Notes under the pieces: generated by a model | The model's database searches: none | The model's input: the letters and a program-made list of their open reading frames with translations, nothing else | What the model was told of the DNA's origin: nothing | Source of the DNA: CALMEH01 sp964548225 | Lineage (GTDB): Bacteria > Acidobacteriota > Blastocatellia > Pyrinomonadales > Pyrinomonadaceae | DNA: 64,000 nucleotides | Assembly (NCBI GenBank): GCA_964548225.1 | Contig: CAZJQP010000017.1 | Location: 1 to 64,000, forward strand | Direction of reading: 5' to 3' | Translations under genes and position numbers: made by a program | Shown: positions 37,134-46,103 of the stretch, piece by piece | Layout of the letters: each line of letters starts with the position of its first letter | Position numbering within the stretch: position 1 is the stretch's first letter

Positions 37134-39170
37134 CTAACTTTCGCTCAAAACAATCACCTTATCGCCTTCCGTCAAAGTAATTTCCGCCGCTTTTCGTGGA
37201 TTGACACGCACACCGTAAGCAGTTTCGGCATCATTTGATTCCGCCGCGATTCGATAGCCGATGGCGGTTTCGTTGCGGAGTTTTGCCGATTCCAAAATCG
37301 TGTAGAAATTGACCGATTTGCCCAATTTCACATAATCTTCCGCCGGTTTCAGATAAATTTCTGCTCCGGCAGAATCAAACAAATCATCAAAAACATCGCC
37401 GAGTTCTTTGTTTTCCGCAACTTGCGTCAACAATAAACCTGCTAATTCATCGCTCACGATAAAATCATCAGCCTTAGCAACTTCCGCCAACGCACGATTT
37501 TTCACGTCCAGCATTTCCGACACGACCGAATAGGCTTCGCCTTTTTTCGATTCGATGTCGCGCAAATGAAGCAACGTCATCAGTGTTTTTGAATCGGCTT
37601 CTTGGATGTCCATATCATCACCGTAGCAAAGCAAAATTATGTGTTGATATTTCGTCAGTTCCATCGAATCAAGCAATTTTCTGTCTGTCGTGTCGCCGAC
37701 TTGAAAATCAACCTTCAGATTCTTCATATCTGCCGCGATTTCTTCGACAATCGCTTGCGTGTCGGGCAATTCCGAAACAACTGTCAATGCAGAACCTTGC
37801 GGGACATAATTATCCATTTCGCGGATGATAAGTTCGGCACGATGATTCCAACCGAGAATCAAATTTCGTTCGGTTTCGGGCGCAGAAGTTTTCACCGAAA
37901 CAATCGCCGAATCGTCAATTTTCGCAGTTCCGGCAACACGAATTTTGTCGTCATCTGCCGCGATTGAAACAATTCTGTCGCCGGATTTTATCGCGTAATC
38001 CATCGGCGGATTGAGTTTCGTTTTGCCATCGCGTCGGATGCCGATTAACGCCGAATCTTCAAACATTGCCAACGCTTCGCCGTAAGTTTTGCCGAAAACT
38101 TGCGATTCGTCTTTGAAATAAATTTCGTCGCCGCCAAAATCGAGAAGCTCTTTATAAACAATACTTAAACCTGTCTGCCGCGAAGTTTGAACGGTGATGC
38201 GCGAAATCAATTCGCTCGGCAAGACGAGTTCAACTTCATCTTTTCCAACCATTTTCGCAACATCTACATTTTTCGCGTCGCGCAATTCGGCGACAATGTG
38301 ATATGGCTCAGGACGACGATTCGGATTGTTGGTAATCGCCAAAATCATTTTGATAACCTGCGCGTCAGGGTCGGAAAATTCTTCGGGCGAAAGGATTATA
38401 ATTGATTTTGTGGCGTGCGGATTAACGATTTCAAGGTCGTCCAAATCAATCGGACTTCCCGAACGGCAAACTACTTTTGTGCGTCCCGTGTCTTCAATTT
38501 TGCCGCGAATTTCGTCTTCCATTTCGATTTTATCTTTGTCCGCCAAAATCACGACTCGCGGTTTGACGGCGTTTTCATTTGCCACCGAAAGTTCCGAAAT
38601 AACGCGGAAAATACGCGATGACCAACCCAAAATCAAAGTGTGATTTTCCTCGCAAACAAACGATTTCCCTTTGCGAAGCTCTTCCAATTTCCCTTCCAAA
38701 CCACTCGTCAAAACACCGATTAACGAACCCATTATAAAAATCCCGCCAAGAGTTACCAAAAACATCACCAGACGAAACCACCAACCCGTATCGCCCGCCA
38801 CGCTTCCCGCATCCATCGAACGCATCAAGCTCTGCCAAAACGCTTCGCCAAAACTGTAACCTTCTTCTTTTTTCGGCGTTTCAGTCGCAGGTTTTTCGTC
38901 TTTTTCCTCAGCTTTTTCATCAGCTTTTTCGCTTGATTTGGCATCAGATTTTTCGTCTTTCGGCGCGTCAACCGTCTTTTCGGCAACTGCTTCCGGTGCA
39001 GGTTCAGCTGCTTCTTCGGGTTTCAAACCCGTCAAAACCAAAACGGTTGTCGCAACCAAAACCAAAACCAGAGAAATCACCGCCAGCCAACCAATCAAAG
39101 AAGCTGTGCCGCCCGACAAACTATTATCAAACCAATAGCGCAATCTGTTCAAAAACGTAATTTTTCGCAT
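37134..39170 (-). CDS. CASTOR/POLLUX-type ion channel with RCK/TrkA-N-like domains
   Basis: 678 residues. The first membrane helix is at about 22-48 (WLAVISLVLVLVATTVLVLTG). A long acidic/Lys-rich loop (about 52-105) follows, then a pore-like segment (FGEAFWQSLMRSMDAGSVAG) and a second helix (WWFRLVMFLVTLGGIFIMGS). Two Rossmann/RCK-like cytosolic units come next (TLILGWSSRIFRVISEL; NLILGWNHRAELIIREM). This matches bacterial relatives of the plant CASTOR/POLLUX channels, gated by ligands on the RCK ring. The ion is not determined. The gene is leftward, convergent with the kinase, and has a hairpin terminator upstream that separates it from sdhB. Confidence 0.85.
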   Translation of the reverse strand: MRKITFLNRLRYWFDNSLSGGTASLIGWLAVISLVLVLVATTVLVLTGLKPEEAAEPAPEAVAEKTVDAPKDEKSDAKSSEKADEKAEEKDEKPATETPKKEEGYSFGEAFWQSLMRSMDAGSVAGDTGWWFRLVMFLVTLGGIFIMGSLIGVLTSGLEGKLEELRKGKSFVCEENHTLILGWSSRIFRVISELSVANENAVKPRVVILADKDKIEMEDEIRGKIEDTGRTKVVCRSGSPIDLDDLEIVNPHATKSIIILSPEEFSDPDAQVIKMILAITNNPNRRPEPYHIVAELRDAKNVDVAKMVGKDEVELVLPSELISRITVQTSRQTGLSIVYKELLDFGGDEIYFKDESQVFGKTYGEALAMFEDSALIGIRRDGKTKLNPPMDYAIKSGDRIVSIAADDDKIRVAGTAKIDDSAIVSVKTSAPETERNLILGWNHRAELIIREMDNYVPQGSALTVVSELPDTQAIVEEIAADMKNLKVDFQVGDTTDRKLLDSMELTKYQHIILLCYGDDMDIQEADSKTLMTLLHLRDIESKKGEAYSVVSEMLDVKNRALAEVAKADDFIVSDELAGLLLTQVAENKELGDVFDDLFDSAGAEIYLKPAEDYVKLGKSVNFYTILESAKLRNETAIGYRIAAESNDAETAYGVRVNPRKAAEITLTEGDKVIVLSES

Positions 39171-39226
39171 AATTTTTGTGTCTTAAATTTTGGGGATATT
39201 GCACGAAAAGATTAGCAGAAAAATAA

Positions 39227-39256
39227 AAAAGACGAAAGTTTGCACTTTCGTCTTTT
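39227..39256. terminator. Terminator hairpin downstream of sdhB
   Basis: AAAAGACGAAAGT pairs with ACTTTCGTCTTTT around TTGC. It lies between the sdhB stop and the next leftward gene and ends the sdh operon. Confidence 0.85.
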
Positions 39257-39279
39257 ACCTTCTTCAATAAAAAACAAAC

Positions 39280-40083
39280 CTACTTTTTAAGCCAACCGAA
39301 CAGCGCATTGACGGTAATATCGCGATTCGTTTCGTAAATTGCGCGAGTCAAAGGCACTGACATCGGGCAAACTTGGACGCAGTTTTGCGCGTTTCCGCAA
39401 TTCGTAATGCCATCGTCGCCCATCAAACCGTTTAATCTTTCTTCAATGGTAATTTTTCCGGTCGGGTGCATATTGAAAAGTTTCGCTTGCGCGATTGCTT
39501 GCGGTCCGATGTAGTTGTCGTCGCCGTATTGCGGACACGCTTCCAAACAACAACCGCACGTCATACAGCGCGAATACGCATAGCGTTCCTGCGCGTGTTC
39601 GTTCGACATCGCCGGCGCGGGACCGAGATCGTGCGTGCCGTCGAGTTCAATCCAAGCGTGAACTTGTTTCAAATGGTCAAACATCTTCGAGCGGTCAACT
39701 TTCAAATCGCGGACGTTCGGAAACTTTGACATCGGTTGCAAAGAAATCGTGTTTGAACCGCTGGCAAGCAATAAATCGTCAACCAAAGCCGAACAAGATT
39801 GTCGAACTTTGCCGTCAATAACCATCGTGCAAATTCCACAAACTTGCTCCAAACACGACATATCCCAAACCGGTGGCGTAGTTTGTTTGCCTTCCTTAGT
39901 CGTCGGATTTTTGCGAATTTCCATCAACGCCGAAATGACGTTCAAGTTCCGCCGATACGGAATCTCAAAACTTTCCCAAAAAATCTGAGAATTCAAATTC
40001 TCGCGCCGCTGAATCTTAAACTCAATCATCTGCGGCGGATTTTCTAACCGCTTTTTCTCGTGGTGCCCGTTTGTTTCGCTCAT
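39280..40083 (-). CDS. sdhB: Succinate dehydrogenase iron-sulfur subunit
   Basis: 267 residues. Transfers electrons from FAD to quinone in complex II. The N-terminal ferredoxin-like domain has the [2Fe-2S] ligands CLEQVCGICTMVI...SC. The C-terminal domain has the [4Fe-4S] motif CMTCGCCLEACP and the third-cluster cysteines CGNAQNCVQVCP. These are all the expected ligands. It is the last gene of the sdh cluster, and its ATG overlaps the stop of the Uma2 gene (ATGA). This is unusual, since sdhB normally follows sdhA directly. Confidence 0.95.
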   Translation of the reverse strand: MSETNGHHEKKRLENPPQMIEFKIQRRENLNSQIFWESFEIPYRRNLNVISALMEIRKNPTTKEGKQTTPPVWDMSCLEQVCGICTMVIDGKVRQSCSALVDDLLLASGSNTISLQPMSKFPNVRDLKVDRSKMFDHLKQVHAWIELDGTHDLGPAPAMSNEHAQERYAYSRCMTCGCCLEACPQYGDDNYIGPQAIAQAKLFNMHPTGKITIEERLNGLMGDDGITNCGNAQNCVQVCPMSVPLTRAIYETNRDITVNALFGWLKK

Positions 40084-40649
40084 AATTCAACTCTTTGATA
40101 AATTTCTTCCAATGTTAATTCGATGCCGATTGATTCAAATTTGATAACGCTTTTTAATCCGATGGTCGCTTTGTGAATCCAATTTCCGTCAGCGATTTTG
40201 ATATATTGCTCTACTGTCGGTTTATCCTGCGAAACTAAAACATATTCTCGCAAAGATTCCAAAGTTCGATAAGCCAGCATTTTCTCGCCTCGTTCTTTAG
40301 CTTCCGTGCTGTCGGACAAAACTTCGACAATCAAAAGCGGATTTGTGATCGCATCTTTACGTTTTTGATAAAAAAGCCAATCACCGCAAATCACTAACAC
40401 ATCGGGATAGTAAAATTTCCTGTAATTTTCTACCCTGACTTTCATATCACTCGTCATTGATTCGCACGTTGCACTTAATCTATTGCCAAATAACCGATCA
40501 ATGTTATTAGTAATTCGGATATGGCTAGCCGTTCCGCCAGCCATTGCGACAATTTCGCCGTCTTCATATTCGCTCCGAAATTCGGCTTTTTCTTCCAAAG
40601 CCAGATATTCTTCCACCGTATATTTTTTTCTTTGCTTTAAAGCCGACAT
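40080..40649 (-). CDS. Uma2-family (DUF820) putative endonuclease inside the sdh cluster
   Basis: 189 residues. It starts MSALKQRKKYTVEEYLALEE and has the family residues EYEDGEIVAMAG, YYPDVLVICG and PLLIVEVLSDST, then REYVLVSQD. The acidic residues of the PD-(D/E)XK-like core are conserved. It is a distant paralogue of the gene at 6460-7020 (similar N-terminus and motif order). It is inserted between the sdhA-side genes and sdhB with tight spacing (6 bp upstream, 4-bp overlap downstream), so it is co-transcribed with respiratory genes. Confidence 0.82.
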   Translation of the reverse strand: MSALKQRKKYTVEEYLALEEKAEFRSEYEDGEIVAMAGGTASHIRITNNIDRLFGNRLSATCESMTSDMKVRVENYRKFYYPDVLVICGDWLFYQKRKDAITNPLLIVEVLSDSTEAKERGEKMLAYRTLESLREYVLVSQDKPTVEQYIKIADGNWIHKATIGLKSVIKFESIGIELTLEEIYQRVEL

Positions 40650-40655
40650 TTTAAT

Positions 40656-41453
40656 CTAACTTCCTAATTTTCCGTATCGCTGAATATCCGAAAAATATAA
40701 AACTATTCGCTTACCGTCTTTTGAATACGGATAAAATAATTCGTATCTTCCATCTGTCGCGGAGAATTTAATTTCGTTAAAATTCTCATTAAAAACCTTA
40801 TTCAAATAATCGCGGTCAGATTTGCCGGTATTGAAGATAAAATCTTTTTTCGATTTAGGTTTTTGTTCTTCCGTCGGCTTGGTGTAAGTGCGAAAACCTA
40901 AAAACACTTCTTCATTATCAATCGAATCTTTCACAATAATCAGAACTTCGGGAAAGTTTCTGTCGGTTTTTCGGAACATATCAAGCGAATCGCTCATTCC
41001 CAAAAGCCATTCATCGGTAAATTGATAATTCGATAACGATTCAGCCTTTTGCGGATATTTTTCAACTACCGATTTTGCCGAATCAACGAGCATTGATTCT
41101 TTTTTCTTAAGGCTTAAATAATTTCCACCGAACAAAAGCGCGAAAATAATCGGAAAAGTCAGCAAAAAAGTCCAACCTAATTTCTTTGAAACCATTTTTA
41201 TTTCAAAAATTTCGTCGCGGTTATGTCTTTCGGCAATGCGCGTCAGATTGAACATCACATTGATAATCAAAGAACCGCTCATTAAAGCCAACAGCGCGAG
41301 AATGCTCATCCCGAACGTCTGCGACATCTTTTCCCGAAAGATTTTAAAGCCGAAAACTTCAACCGAAATAAAGACAAAAACCCAATAAATCAACAGAACA
41401 ATGGCAACCAAAGCGACAATATTGCTTAATTTGACAAGCGTTTTTAGATTCAT
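40656..41453 (-). CDS. Membrane protein of unknown function inside the sdh cluster
   Basis: 265 residues with three hydrophobic segments (about 12-35, 47-68, 93-112), then a soluble C-terminal domain of about 140 residues. The domain has a Lys-rich start (SLKKKESMLVDSAKSVVEKY) and a strand-rich end (YELFYPYSKDGKRIVLYFSD). No family is recognised. It lies 57 bp after sdhA and 6 bp before the Uma2 gene on the same strand, so it belongs to the operon physically. A sensor or stress role is conceivable, but nothing in the sequence shows it. Confidence 0.7.
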   Translation of the reverse strand: MNLKTLVKLSNIVALVAIVLLIYWVFVFISVEVFGFKIFREKMSQTFGMSILALLALMSGSLIINVMFNLTRIAERHNRDEIFEIKMVSKKLGWTFLLTFPIIFALLFGGNYLSLKKKESMLVDSAKSVVEKYPQKAESLSNYQFTDEWLLGMSDSLDMFRKTDRNFPEVLIIVKDSIDNEEVFLGFRTYTKPTEEQKPKSKKDFIFNTGKSDRDYLNKVFNENFNEIKFSATDGRYELFYPYSKDGKRIVLYFSDIQRYGKLGS

Positions 41454-41510
41454 TTTGAAACCTCCTGAAATTACTTTAGTTAAACTTTTCTTGCCACGCT
41501 TTGTTCCAAA

Positions 41511-43409
41511 TTATTCCTTAAAAGATTCGCCTTCTTTTATCTTCGCCTCTTTTTCAACTCCGATTTCTTCGCGGCTCGTATCTTTCGGTTTCAGTTCGCT
41601 TCCCGTTTGCGGAACTTGCGCGGCTTTGGCTTTGCCTTTTGTGTAATCACGTTTGCGCGGTTCGATTAAACCGATGTCAACCGCTTCGTAAGATAAAATC
41701 GGAGATTCGTCCGAATATTCGGCGATGGTCGTTTTCAAGAAATCTTCATCGTTTCTATCGGGAAAATCGGGTTTGTAATGCGCTCCACGAGATTCATCAC
41801 GATTTAATGCGCCGAGCGTGATAACTCGCGCAAGTTGCAACATATTCCAAAGTTGTCGTGCGTGCGGAACGGCTTGCGTTGCCCACAAGTTTGAATCGTT
41901 TATCGAAATATTTTTGTAACGCTCAATCAATTCCAAAATCTTGTCATCAGTCGCTTTCAAACGGTCGTTGTAGCGCACAACCGTTACGTTATCGGTCATC
42001 CATTTGCCGAGTTCATCGTGCAGTTTGTATTGATTTTCCGAGCCTTCGTTTTTGACAATCGAATCGTTTATTTCTTGTTGTTTTTTCAATTCCGCTGCGT
42101 GAACGCCGTTTGTTTCGGTGTCTTTTCTTTCGACATTTTTCGCGTATTCAATCGCCGACGGCGCGGCAACAAAACCGCCGTAAACGCAAGAAACCAAAGA
42201 ATTTGCGCCCAAACGATTTGCGCCGTGAATCGAATAATCGCACTCGCCCGCCGCGAAAAGTCCGGGAATGTTTGTTCTCTGCTCAAAATCAACCCACAAA
42301 CCGCCCATCGAATAATGAACGCCGGGGAAAATCCGCATCGGAACATAGCGTGGATCATCGCCGACAAACATTTCGTAGATTTCGAGAATCGCACCGAGTT
42401 TGCGCGTCAAAGTTTCCGCCGGAATATGCGTCAAATCCAAATAAACTTGATTTTCGCCGCCGACTCCGTAGCCTTCCAAACAAACTTGGAAAATTTCGCG
42501 TGTCGCAATATCGCGCGGCACAAGATTGCCGTAAGCCGGATATTTTTCTTCCAAGAAATACCAACGCTCATCGGTCGGAATGTCTTTCGGATTTCGCGCA
42601 TCGCCTTGATTTTTTGGCACCCAAACGCGTCCGCCTTCGCCTCGCGCGGATTCGCTCATCAGACGCAATTTGTCTTCGCCCGGAATCGAAGTTGGATGCA
42701 CTTGGATAAATTCGCCGTTCGCATATTTCGCGCCTTGTTGATACGCGGCGGAAACAGCTGAGCCTGTGCAAGTCATTGAATTGGTTGATTTTCCGAAAAT
42801 CAAGCCCGGTCCGCCCGTCGCCATAATTACGGCATCGGCATAAAACGATTTTAATTCAAGCGTTTGCAAATTCATCGCAATCAAACCGCGACAAACCTGA
42901 TAATCGTCCAACACGAGCGAAAGCATTTCCCAACCTTCGTATTTATTGACCTTTCCGGCGGCTTCATATTTGCGAACCTGTTCGTCCAAAGCATAAAGAA
43001 GCTGTTGCCCGGTCGAAGCTCCGGCAAAAGCCGTGCGATGATGCAAAGTTCCGCCAAATCGCCGAAAATCAATCAAACCTTCCTGCGTCCGCGAAAACGG
43101 AACGCCCATTCGGTCGAAAAGATAGATAATCTGCGGAGCCATATCGCACATCCGTTTGACCGGCGGCTGATTCGCCAAAAAATCGCCGCCATAAACCGTG
43201 TCGTCAAGATGTTTGAGCGGTGAATCGCCTTCGCCCTTCGTGTTGACCGCGCCATTGATTCCACCCTGAGCGCAAACCGAATGCGAGCGTTTGACGGGAA
43301 CAACCGAAATAAGGTCAACATCGTGTCCCTGCTCGGCAATCTTCATCGCCGCCGCAAGTCCCGCCAATCCGCCGCCGACAATCGCTATTTTTAATCCGTT
43401 TGATGCCAT
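41511..43409 (-). CDS. sdhA: Succinate dehydrogenase flavoprotein subunit
   Basis: 632 residues of the Bacillus/epsilonproteobacterial-type SdhA. It oxidises succinate to fumarate with covalent FAD. Landmarks are the FAD dinucleotide-binding AIVGGGLAGLAAAMKIAEQG, the flavin-His region RSHSVCAQGGINGA, RRFGGTLHHRTAFAGASTGQ, the catalytic-Arg region RGEGGRVWVPKN, and HYSMGGLWVD with GLFAAGECDYSIHGANRLG. The last roughly 45 residues are a charged Lys/Glu tail longer than needed for the family. It is separated from sdhC by three accessory genes. Confidence 0.95.
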   Translation of the reverse strand: MASNGLKIAIVGGGLAGLAAAMKIAEQGHDVDLISVVPVKRSHSVCAQGGINGAVNTKGEGDSPLKHLDDTVYGGDFLANQPPVKRMCDMAPQIIYLFDRMGVPFSRTQEGLIDFRRFGGTLHHRTAFAGASTGQQLLYALDEQVRKYEAAGKVNKYEGWEMLSLVLDDYQVCRGLIAMNLQTLELKSFYADAVIMATGGPGLIFGKSTNSMTCTGSAVSAAYQQGAKYANGEFIQVHPTSIPGEDKLRLMSESARGEGGRVWVPKNQGDARNPKDIPTDERWYFLEEKYPAYGNLVPRDIATREIFQVCLEGYGVGGENQVYLDLTHIPAETLTRKLGAILEIYEMFVGDDPRYVPMRIFPGVHYSMGGLWVDFEQRTNIPGLFAAGECDYSIHGANRLGANSLVSCVYGGFVAAPSAIEYAKNVERKDTETNGVHAAELKKQQEINDSIVKNEGSENQYKLHDELGKWMTDNVTVVRYNDRLKATDDKILELIERYKNISINDSNLWATQAVPHARQLWNMLQLARVITLGALNRDESRGAHYKPDFPDRNDEDFLKTTIAEYSDESPILSYEAVDIGLIEPRKRDYTKGKAKAAQVPQTGSELKPKDTSREEIGVEKEAKIKEGESFKE

Positions 43410-43413
43410 AAAT

Positions 43414-44367
43414 TTATAATTTTTCTATTTCTGGCTTAAAGAATTTTGCAAATTTTTCGCCGTTTTCTACAAACCATATAAATTGATTATGCCAATCTTC
43501 TTTATTGTTAGAATCTGCCTCTTTTCTTAAAATGATGGCTGAAGAATTCCCTTCATCTTTTCTTTCCCAAGTTATATTTTCACCAAATATCTCTAATGAT
43601 TTTTCGTAACAACTAGAATATAATTTATCGAAATTCTTCTTATGATTTTCTCTGGAAAGCCAAAGCCAAACTTCTAAAACTTTCTTTCTTGCAGGCGTTC
43701 CGAAATCTAAACCAAAACCTGTTTTTCCAAATTTGTATGCACCTGAATACGTTCTATCACCCAATTTAATCCTTAAGAAACTGCTTTTCTGCACGGCAAA
43801 ATCTCTCAAAGACTGCCAATATTCGCGTCGCAAAAGACTTAATTCGCTTGTCGTTTGATTTGAAGCAGTTCTTTTGACCACTTTCGACCAATCATTCGGC
43901 TTTGCAATAATATTGAATCGCGGCGCTGGCAAAGAGTCGCCGATTCGATAAACTTCGATTTCAATTCCGAAAAACTTGAAGGTTTCGTCGGTTATTCGAT
44001 TCAACCAATCCAACGCGGCGCGATGTTCTTCGGTAAATTTCGACGCAATCCAAATCAGCGTAACCGCGTCCAAACCAGCCGCGTAAGTCATCAGTTGCCC
44101 CAAATGTTTATGGTCGGTTATTTCCAACTGATTTTCAATCAAAATATAATGCTTGCCGTCGCTTTCAAAACTGTCGGCATCAACACATAAAATATCCGCC
44201 CGAAATGGTCCAACGCCTTGTTCGACTCCTTGAACTTCTAACGTAATGCCGATGGTTTCGCTTAAAATTTCAATATTTTCAGGCTTCGCCAGCCACGGCG
44301 TAAAATCTTTATCTTCAGTTTTCCAACAATCCCGAAGCTCTACTTTTTCAAACTTGCCAAGTTTCAT
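43414..44367 (-). CDS. DUF4268 protein with PD-(D/E)XK-like N-terminal domain
   Basis: 317 residues. The N-terminal half resembles restriction-endonuclease-like domains (GPFRADILCVDA, then HYILIENQLEITDHKHLGQL, giving D-x(n)-E-x-Q plus a conserved H-x-x-x-Q-L-M-T-Y-A). The C-terminal half is DUF4268-like (FAVQKSSFLRIKLGD, the aromatic-rich QFIWFVENGEKFAKFF). Proteins of this kind are often found with defence or mobile modules, but activity is unproven. It sits 4 bp upstream of sdhA and 4 bp after the DUF2283 gene, in one leftward unit. Confidence 0.8.
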   Translation of the reverse strand: MKLGKFEKVELRDCWKTEDKDFTPWLAKPENIEILSETIGITLEVQGVEQGVGPFRADILCVDADSFESDGKHYILIENQLEITDHKHLGQLMTYAAGLDAVTLIWIASKFTEEHRAALDWLNRITDETFKFFGIEIEVYRIGDSLPAPRFNIIAKPNDWSKVVKRTASNQTTSELSLLRREYWQSLRDFAVQKSSFLRIKLGDRTYSGAYKFGKTGFGLDFGTPARKKVLEVWLWLSRENHKKNFDKLYSSCYEKSLEIFGENITWERKDEGNSSAIILRKEADSNNKEDWHNQFIWFVENGEKFAKFFKPEIEKL

Positions 44368-44371
44368 TATT

Positions 44372-44746
44372 TTAAATCACCCGATTTTCCAAAACCGAAT
44401 GTTGCAAAGACGTTATCGGAATTGCTTCAATCGTCGAAGGCGTGTAAGCCGAAAGCGACAGCACATCTTTGACCGGCGAAGAAAGCAAAATTTCAACTAC
44501 CAATTCGCGCACGTCCGAAGGTAATTCTTCCAAACCATTCAAAGGCAAACTGCGATAGCCAATTTCCGTCGGTTGTGCCATAACCGAATAATCAAACAAA
44601 GTTAGTCCAACCGCACGGCGTTCTTCGAGATTGACCCGCAAAAGAATATGTTCGTTCAATTCGATTCCGGTCGCGCTTTCGCCAACCGCGAATGAAACAT
44701 ACAGCGTGTCGCTTAGTTCATCGTATTTGAAATTCGGTTTCTTCAT
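44372..44746 (-). CDS. DUF2283-family small protein (putative antitoxin-type partner)
   Basis: 124 residues from ATG 44746; TTG 44758 is an alternative. The N-terminal half is DUF2283: KYDELSDTLYVSFAVGESATGIELNEHILLRVNLEERRAVGLTLFDYS. It is followed by an about 60-residue extension that is not recognised. DUF2283 genes commonly pair with small toxin-like genes, and the upstream neighbour (44752-45081) ends within a few bases, consistent with a pair. The antitoxin role is inferred from context. Confidence 0.7.
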   Translation of the reverse strand: MKKPNFKYDELSDTLYVSFAVGESATGIELNEHILLRVNLEERRAVGLTLFDYSVMAQPTEIGYRSLPLNGLEELPSDVRELVVEILLSSPVKDVLSLSAYTPSTIEAIPITSLQHSVLENRVI

Positions 44747-44751
44747 AAACT

Positions 44752-45081
44752 TCACCAAACCTTTTTCTGATAAGCCGTTACAATAAAATTGTTCGGCAAT
44801 AGTTCGCCGTTTTCATCTTCTGTAAATCGTAAAAATACAACCGCGATAATGTGCGTATTTTGCACTGTCAAATTATCAAACTCTTTCGAATAGCGATATT
44901 TTTGCGGATTGAGCGCGTCTTGTTTTCTCCGTCCAACACGAATCGTTTCGCGCAATTCTTCTTCGTAATCCCACATTTCAGGATGATTCATCGCGTTGGT
45001 AATATGTTCCCAACGCTCGTCCGTCAAATAAATTTCGTTGCCGTAACGGTCTGATTCAAGCCATCGGCGACCTTCAAACAT
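44752..45081 (-). CDS. Small putative toxin-like nuclease (RelE/Barnase-like group, tentative)
   Basis: 109 residues: an EIYLTDERWEHITNAMNHPE segment, then YEEELRETIRVGRR, YRYSKEFDNL, and a strand-rich end (IIAVVFLRF, NNFIVTAYQKK). The order T-x-E-R-W-x-H-I...R-x-T-I...Y is seen in small RelE/Barnase-EndoU-like proteins paired with DUF2283 partners. I cannot assign the family firmly. It lies 9 bp after sdhC and immediately before the DUF2283 gene, splitting the sdh subunits. Confidence 0.6.
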   Translation of the reverse strand: MFEGRRWLESDRYGNEIYLTDERWEHITNAMNHPEMWDYEEELRETIRVGRRKQDALNPQKYRYSKEFDNLTVQNTHIIAVVFLRFTEDENGELLPNNFIVTAYQKKVW

Positions 45082-45090
45082 TTCCGCTCC

Positions 45091-45840
45091 TTAATAACTT
45101 TTTGAATCGCTTGATTTTGAGCTTTTTCGGGGATCGTTTGTCTTAGTTTCAGATTTCTGCTCACACAAGGCTTTCGGCATCAGACCGCAATCCCAAACGA
45201 ATGAAAAAGCCGCGTTTGTGCCGAGCGCAAATAGCCCGAAAGCAATCGCCGCACAACTATAGAGCAAATATGTTTGCGCTTTTTCACCAATCACAATGCC
45301 CCAATCAACCGCAAACAGAAACAGTCCGTAGCCGAGATGCCAAGCCGTTGCGGCGACACCCAAAATATAGAAAATCAAAACCCACCAAATCTGAAAATCG
45401 GTAGAAACAATTGTAAAAGCCGTGTCCGCATTTCCCGCCACCGCAACTTTTGTCAGCCCAAGCGTGCCGAACAATCCCCAACGAAAATGAAGGAGATGAA
45501 ACAACAAGAAGAAAAACAAGAAAACTCCGGTTAAACGCTGAAAAGCATAAAACCAGTTGCGCCCATAGCCGTAATTTCCAATATTTACTTTGGCTTCCGC
45601 CGAAATAAAAATTCCATAAACCGAATGATATAAAAGCGGCAAAAAGATGCCGAAAATTTCGATAAATAACAAAAACGGCAAATGATGAATGTCCTTGACG
45701 GCATCATTAAAAACATTCGCGCCATTCATCGCTTTCGCGTTCGTGAACATATGGACGAAAAAAAATGCGCCAAGCGGCACAATGCCCGTAATCTGATGCA
45801 GTTTGCGAAGCAGAAACGTTCTGCTGAATTTAATTGCCAT
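45091..45840 (-). CDS. sdhC: Succinate dehydrogenase cytochrome b558 subunit
   Basis: 249 residues with five predicted membrane helices. The start FSRTFLLRKLHQITGIVPLG matches the Bacillus-type b558 subunit. Haem-ligand-type histidines occur in the helices FFVHMFTN, LYHSVYG, LLFHLLHFRWG and AWHLGYG. It anchors SdhAB and passes electrons to menaquinone. It is the first gene of the leftward sdh cluster and divergent from a LysR regulator. The C-terminal Ser/Lys-rich tail (KSSKSSDSKSY) is low-complexity. Confidence 0.9.
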   Translation of the reverse strand: MAIKFSRTFLLRKLHQITGIVPLGAFFFVHMFTNAKAMNGANVFNDAVKDIHHLPFLLFIEIFGIFLPLLYHSVYGIFISAEAKVNIGNYGYGRNWFYAFQRLTGVFLFFFLLFHLLHFRWGLFGTLGLTKVAVAGNADTAFTIVSTDFQIWWVLIFYILGVAATAWHLGYGLFLFAVDWGIVIGEKAQTYLLYSCAAIAFGLFALGTNAAFSFVWDCGLMPKALCEQKSETKTNDPRKSSKSSDSKSY

Positions 45841-46016
45841 TTTTAGCCTCGAATTTTCTCCGAATTTATTTTCTGTATTGCGATAAGTATTCTGAAATGT
45901 TTAGCTTAAAATCGCAAATCAAAACTCGAAAATCATTAAAACTTAATAATACTTTTTTTTCTTAATAAGATAAAATGAATTCTCTTGCAGACATTATTGA
46001 GTTAAACTTATTATTA

Positions 46017-46100
46017 GTTTCTCGTTTCTGGTTTCTCGTTTCTAGCTTTAAGAATTTTCTTTTAACCAGAAACCAGAAACTAAAAACCGGAAACTAAAAA
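46017..46100. repeat. GTTTCTGG / CCAGAAAC inverted repeat
   Basis: The left arm (46017-46045) has tandem GTTTCTCGTTTCTGG units. The right arm (46064-46100) has CCAGAAACCAGAAAC and GGAAACT units. It lies in the divergent sdhC-LysR promoter region, ending just before the LysR start codon. Confidence 0.8.
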
Positions 46101-46103
46101 GAA

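Noticed and set aside
42018..42761. 247-codon plus-strand ORF opposite sdhA
   Set aside because: Antisense of a highly conserved gene with composition typical of a shadow frame.
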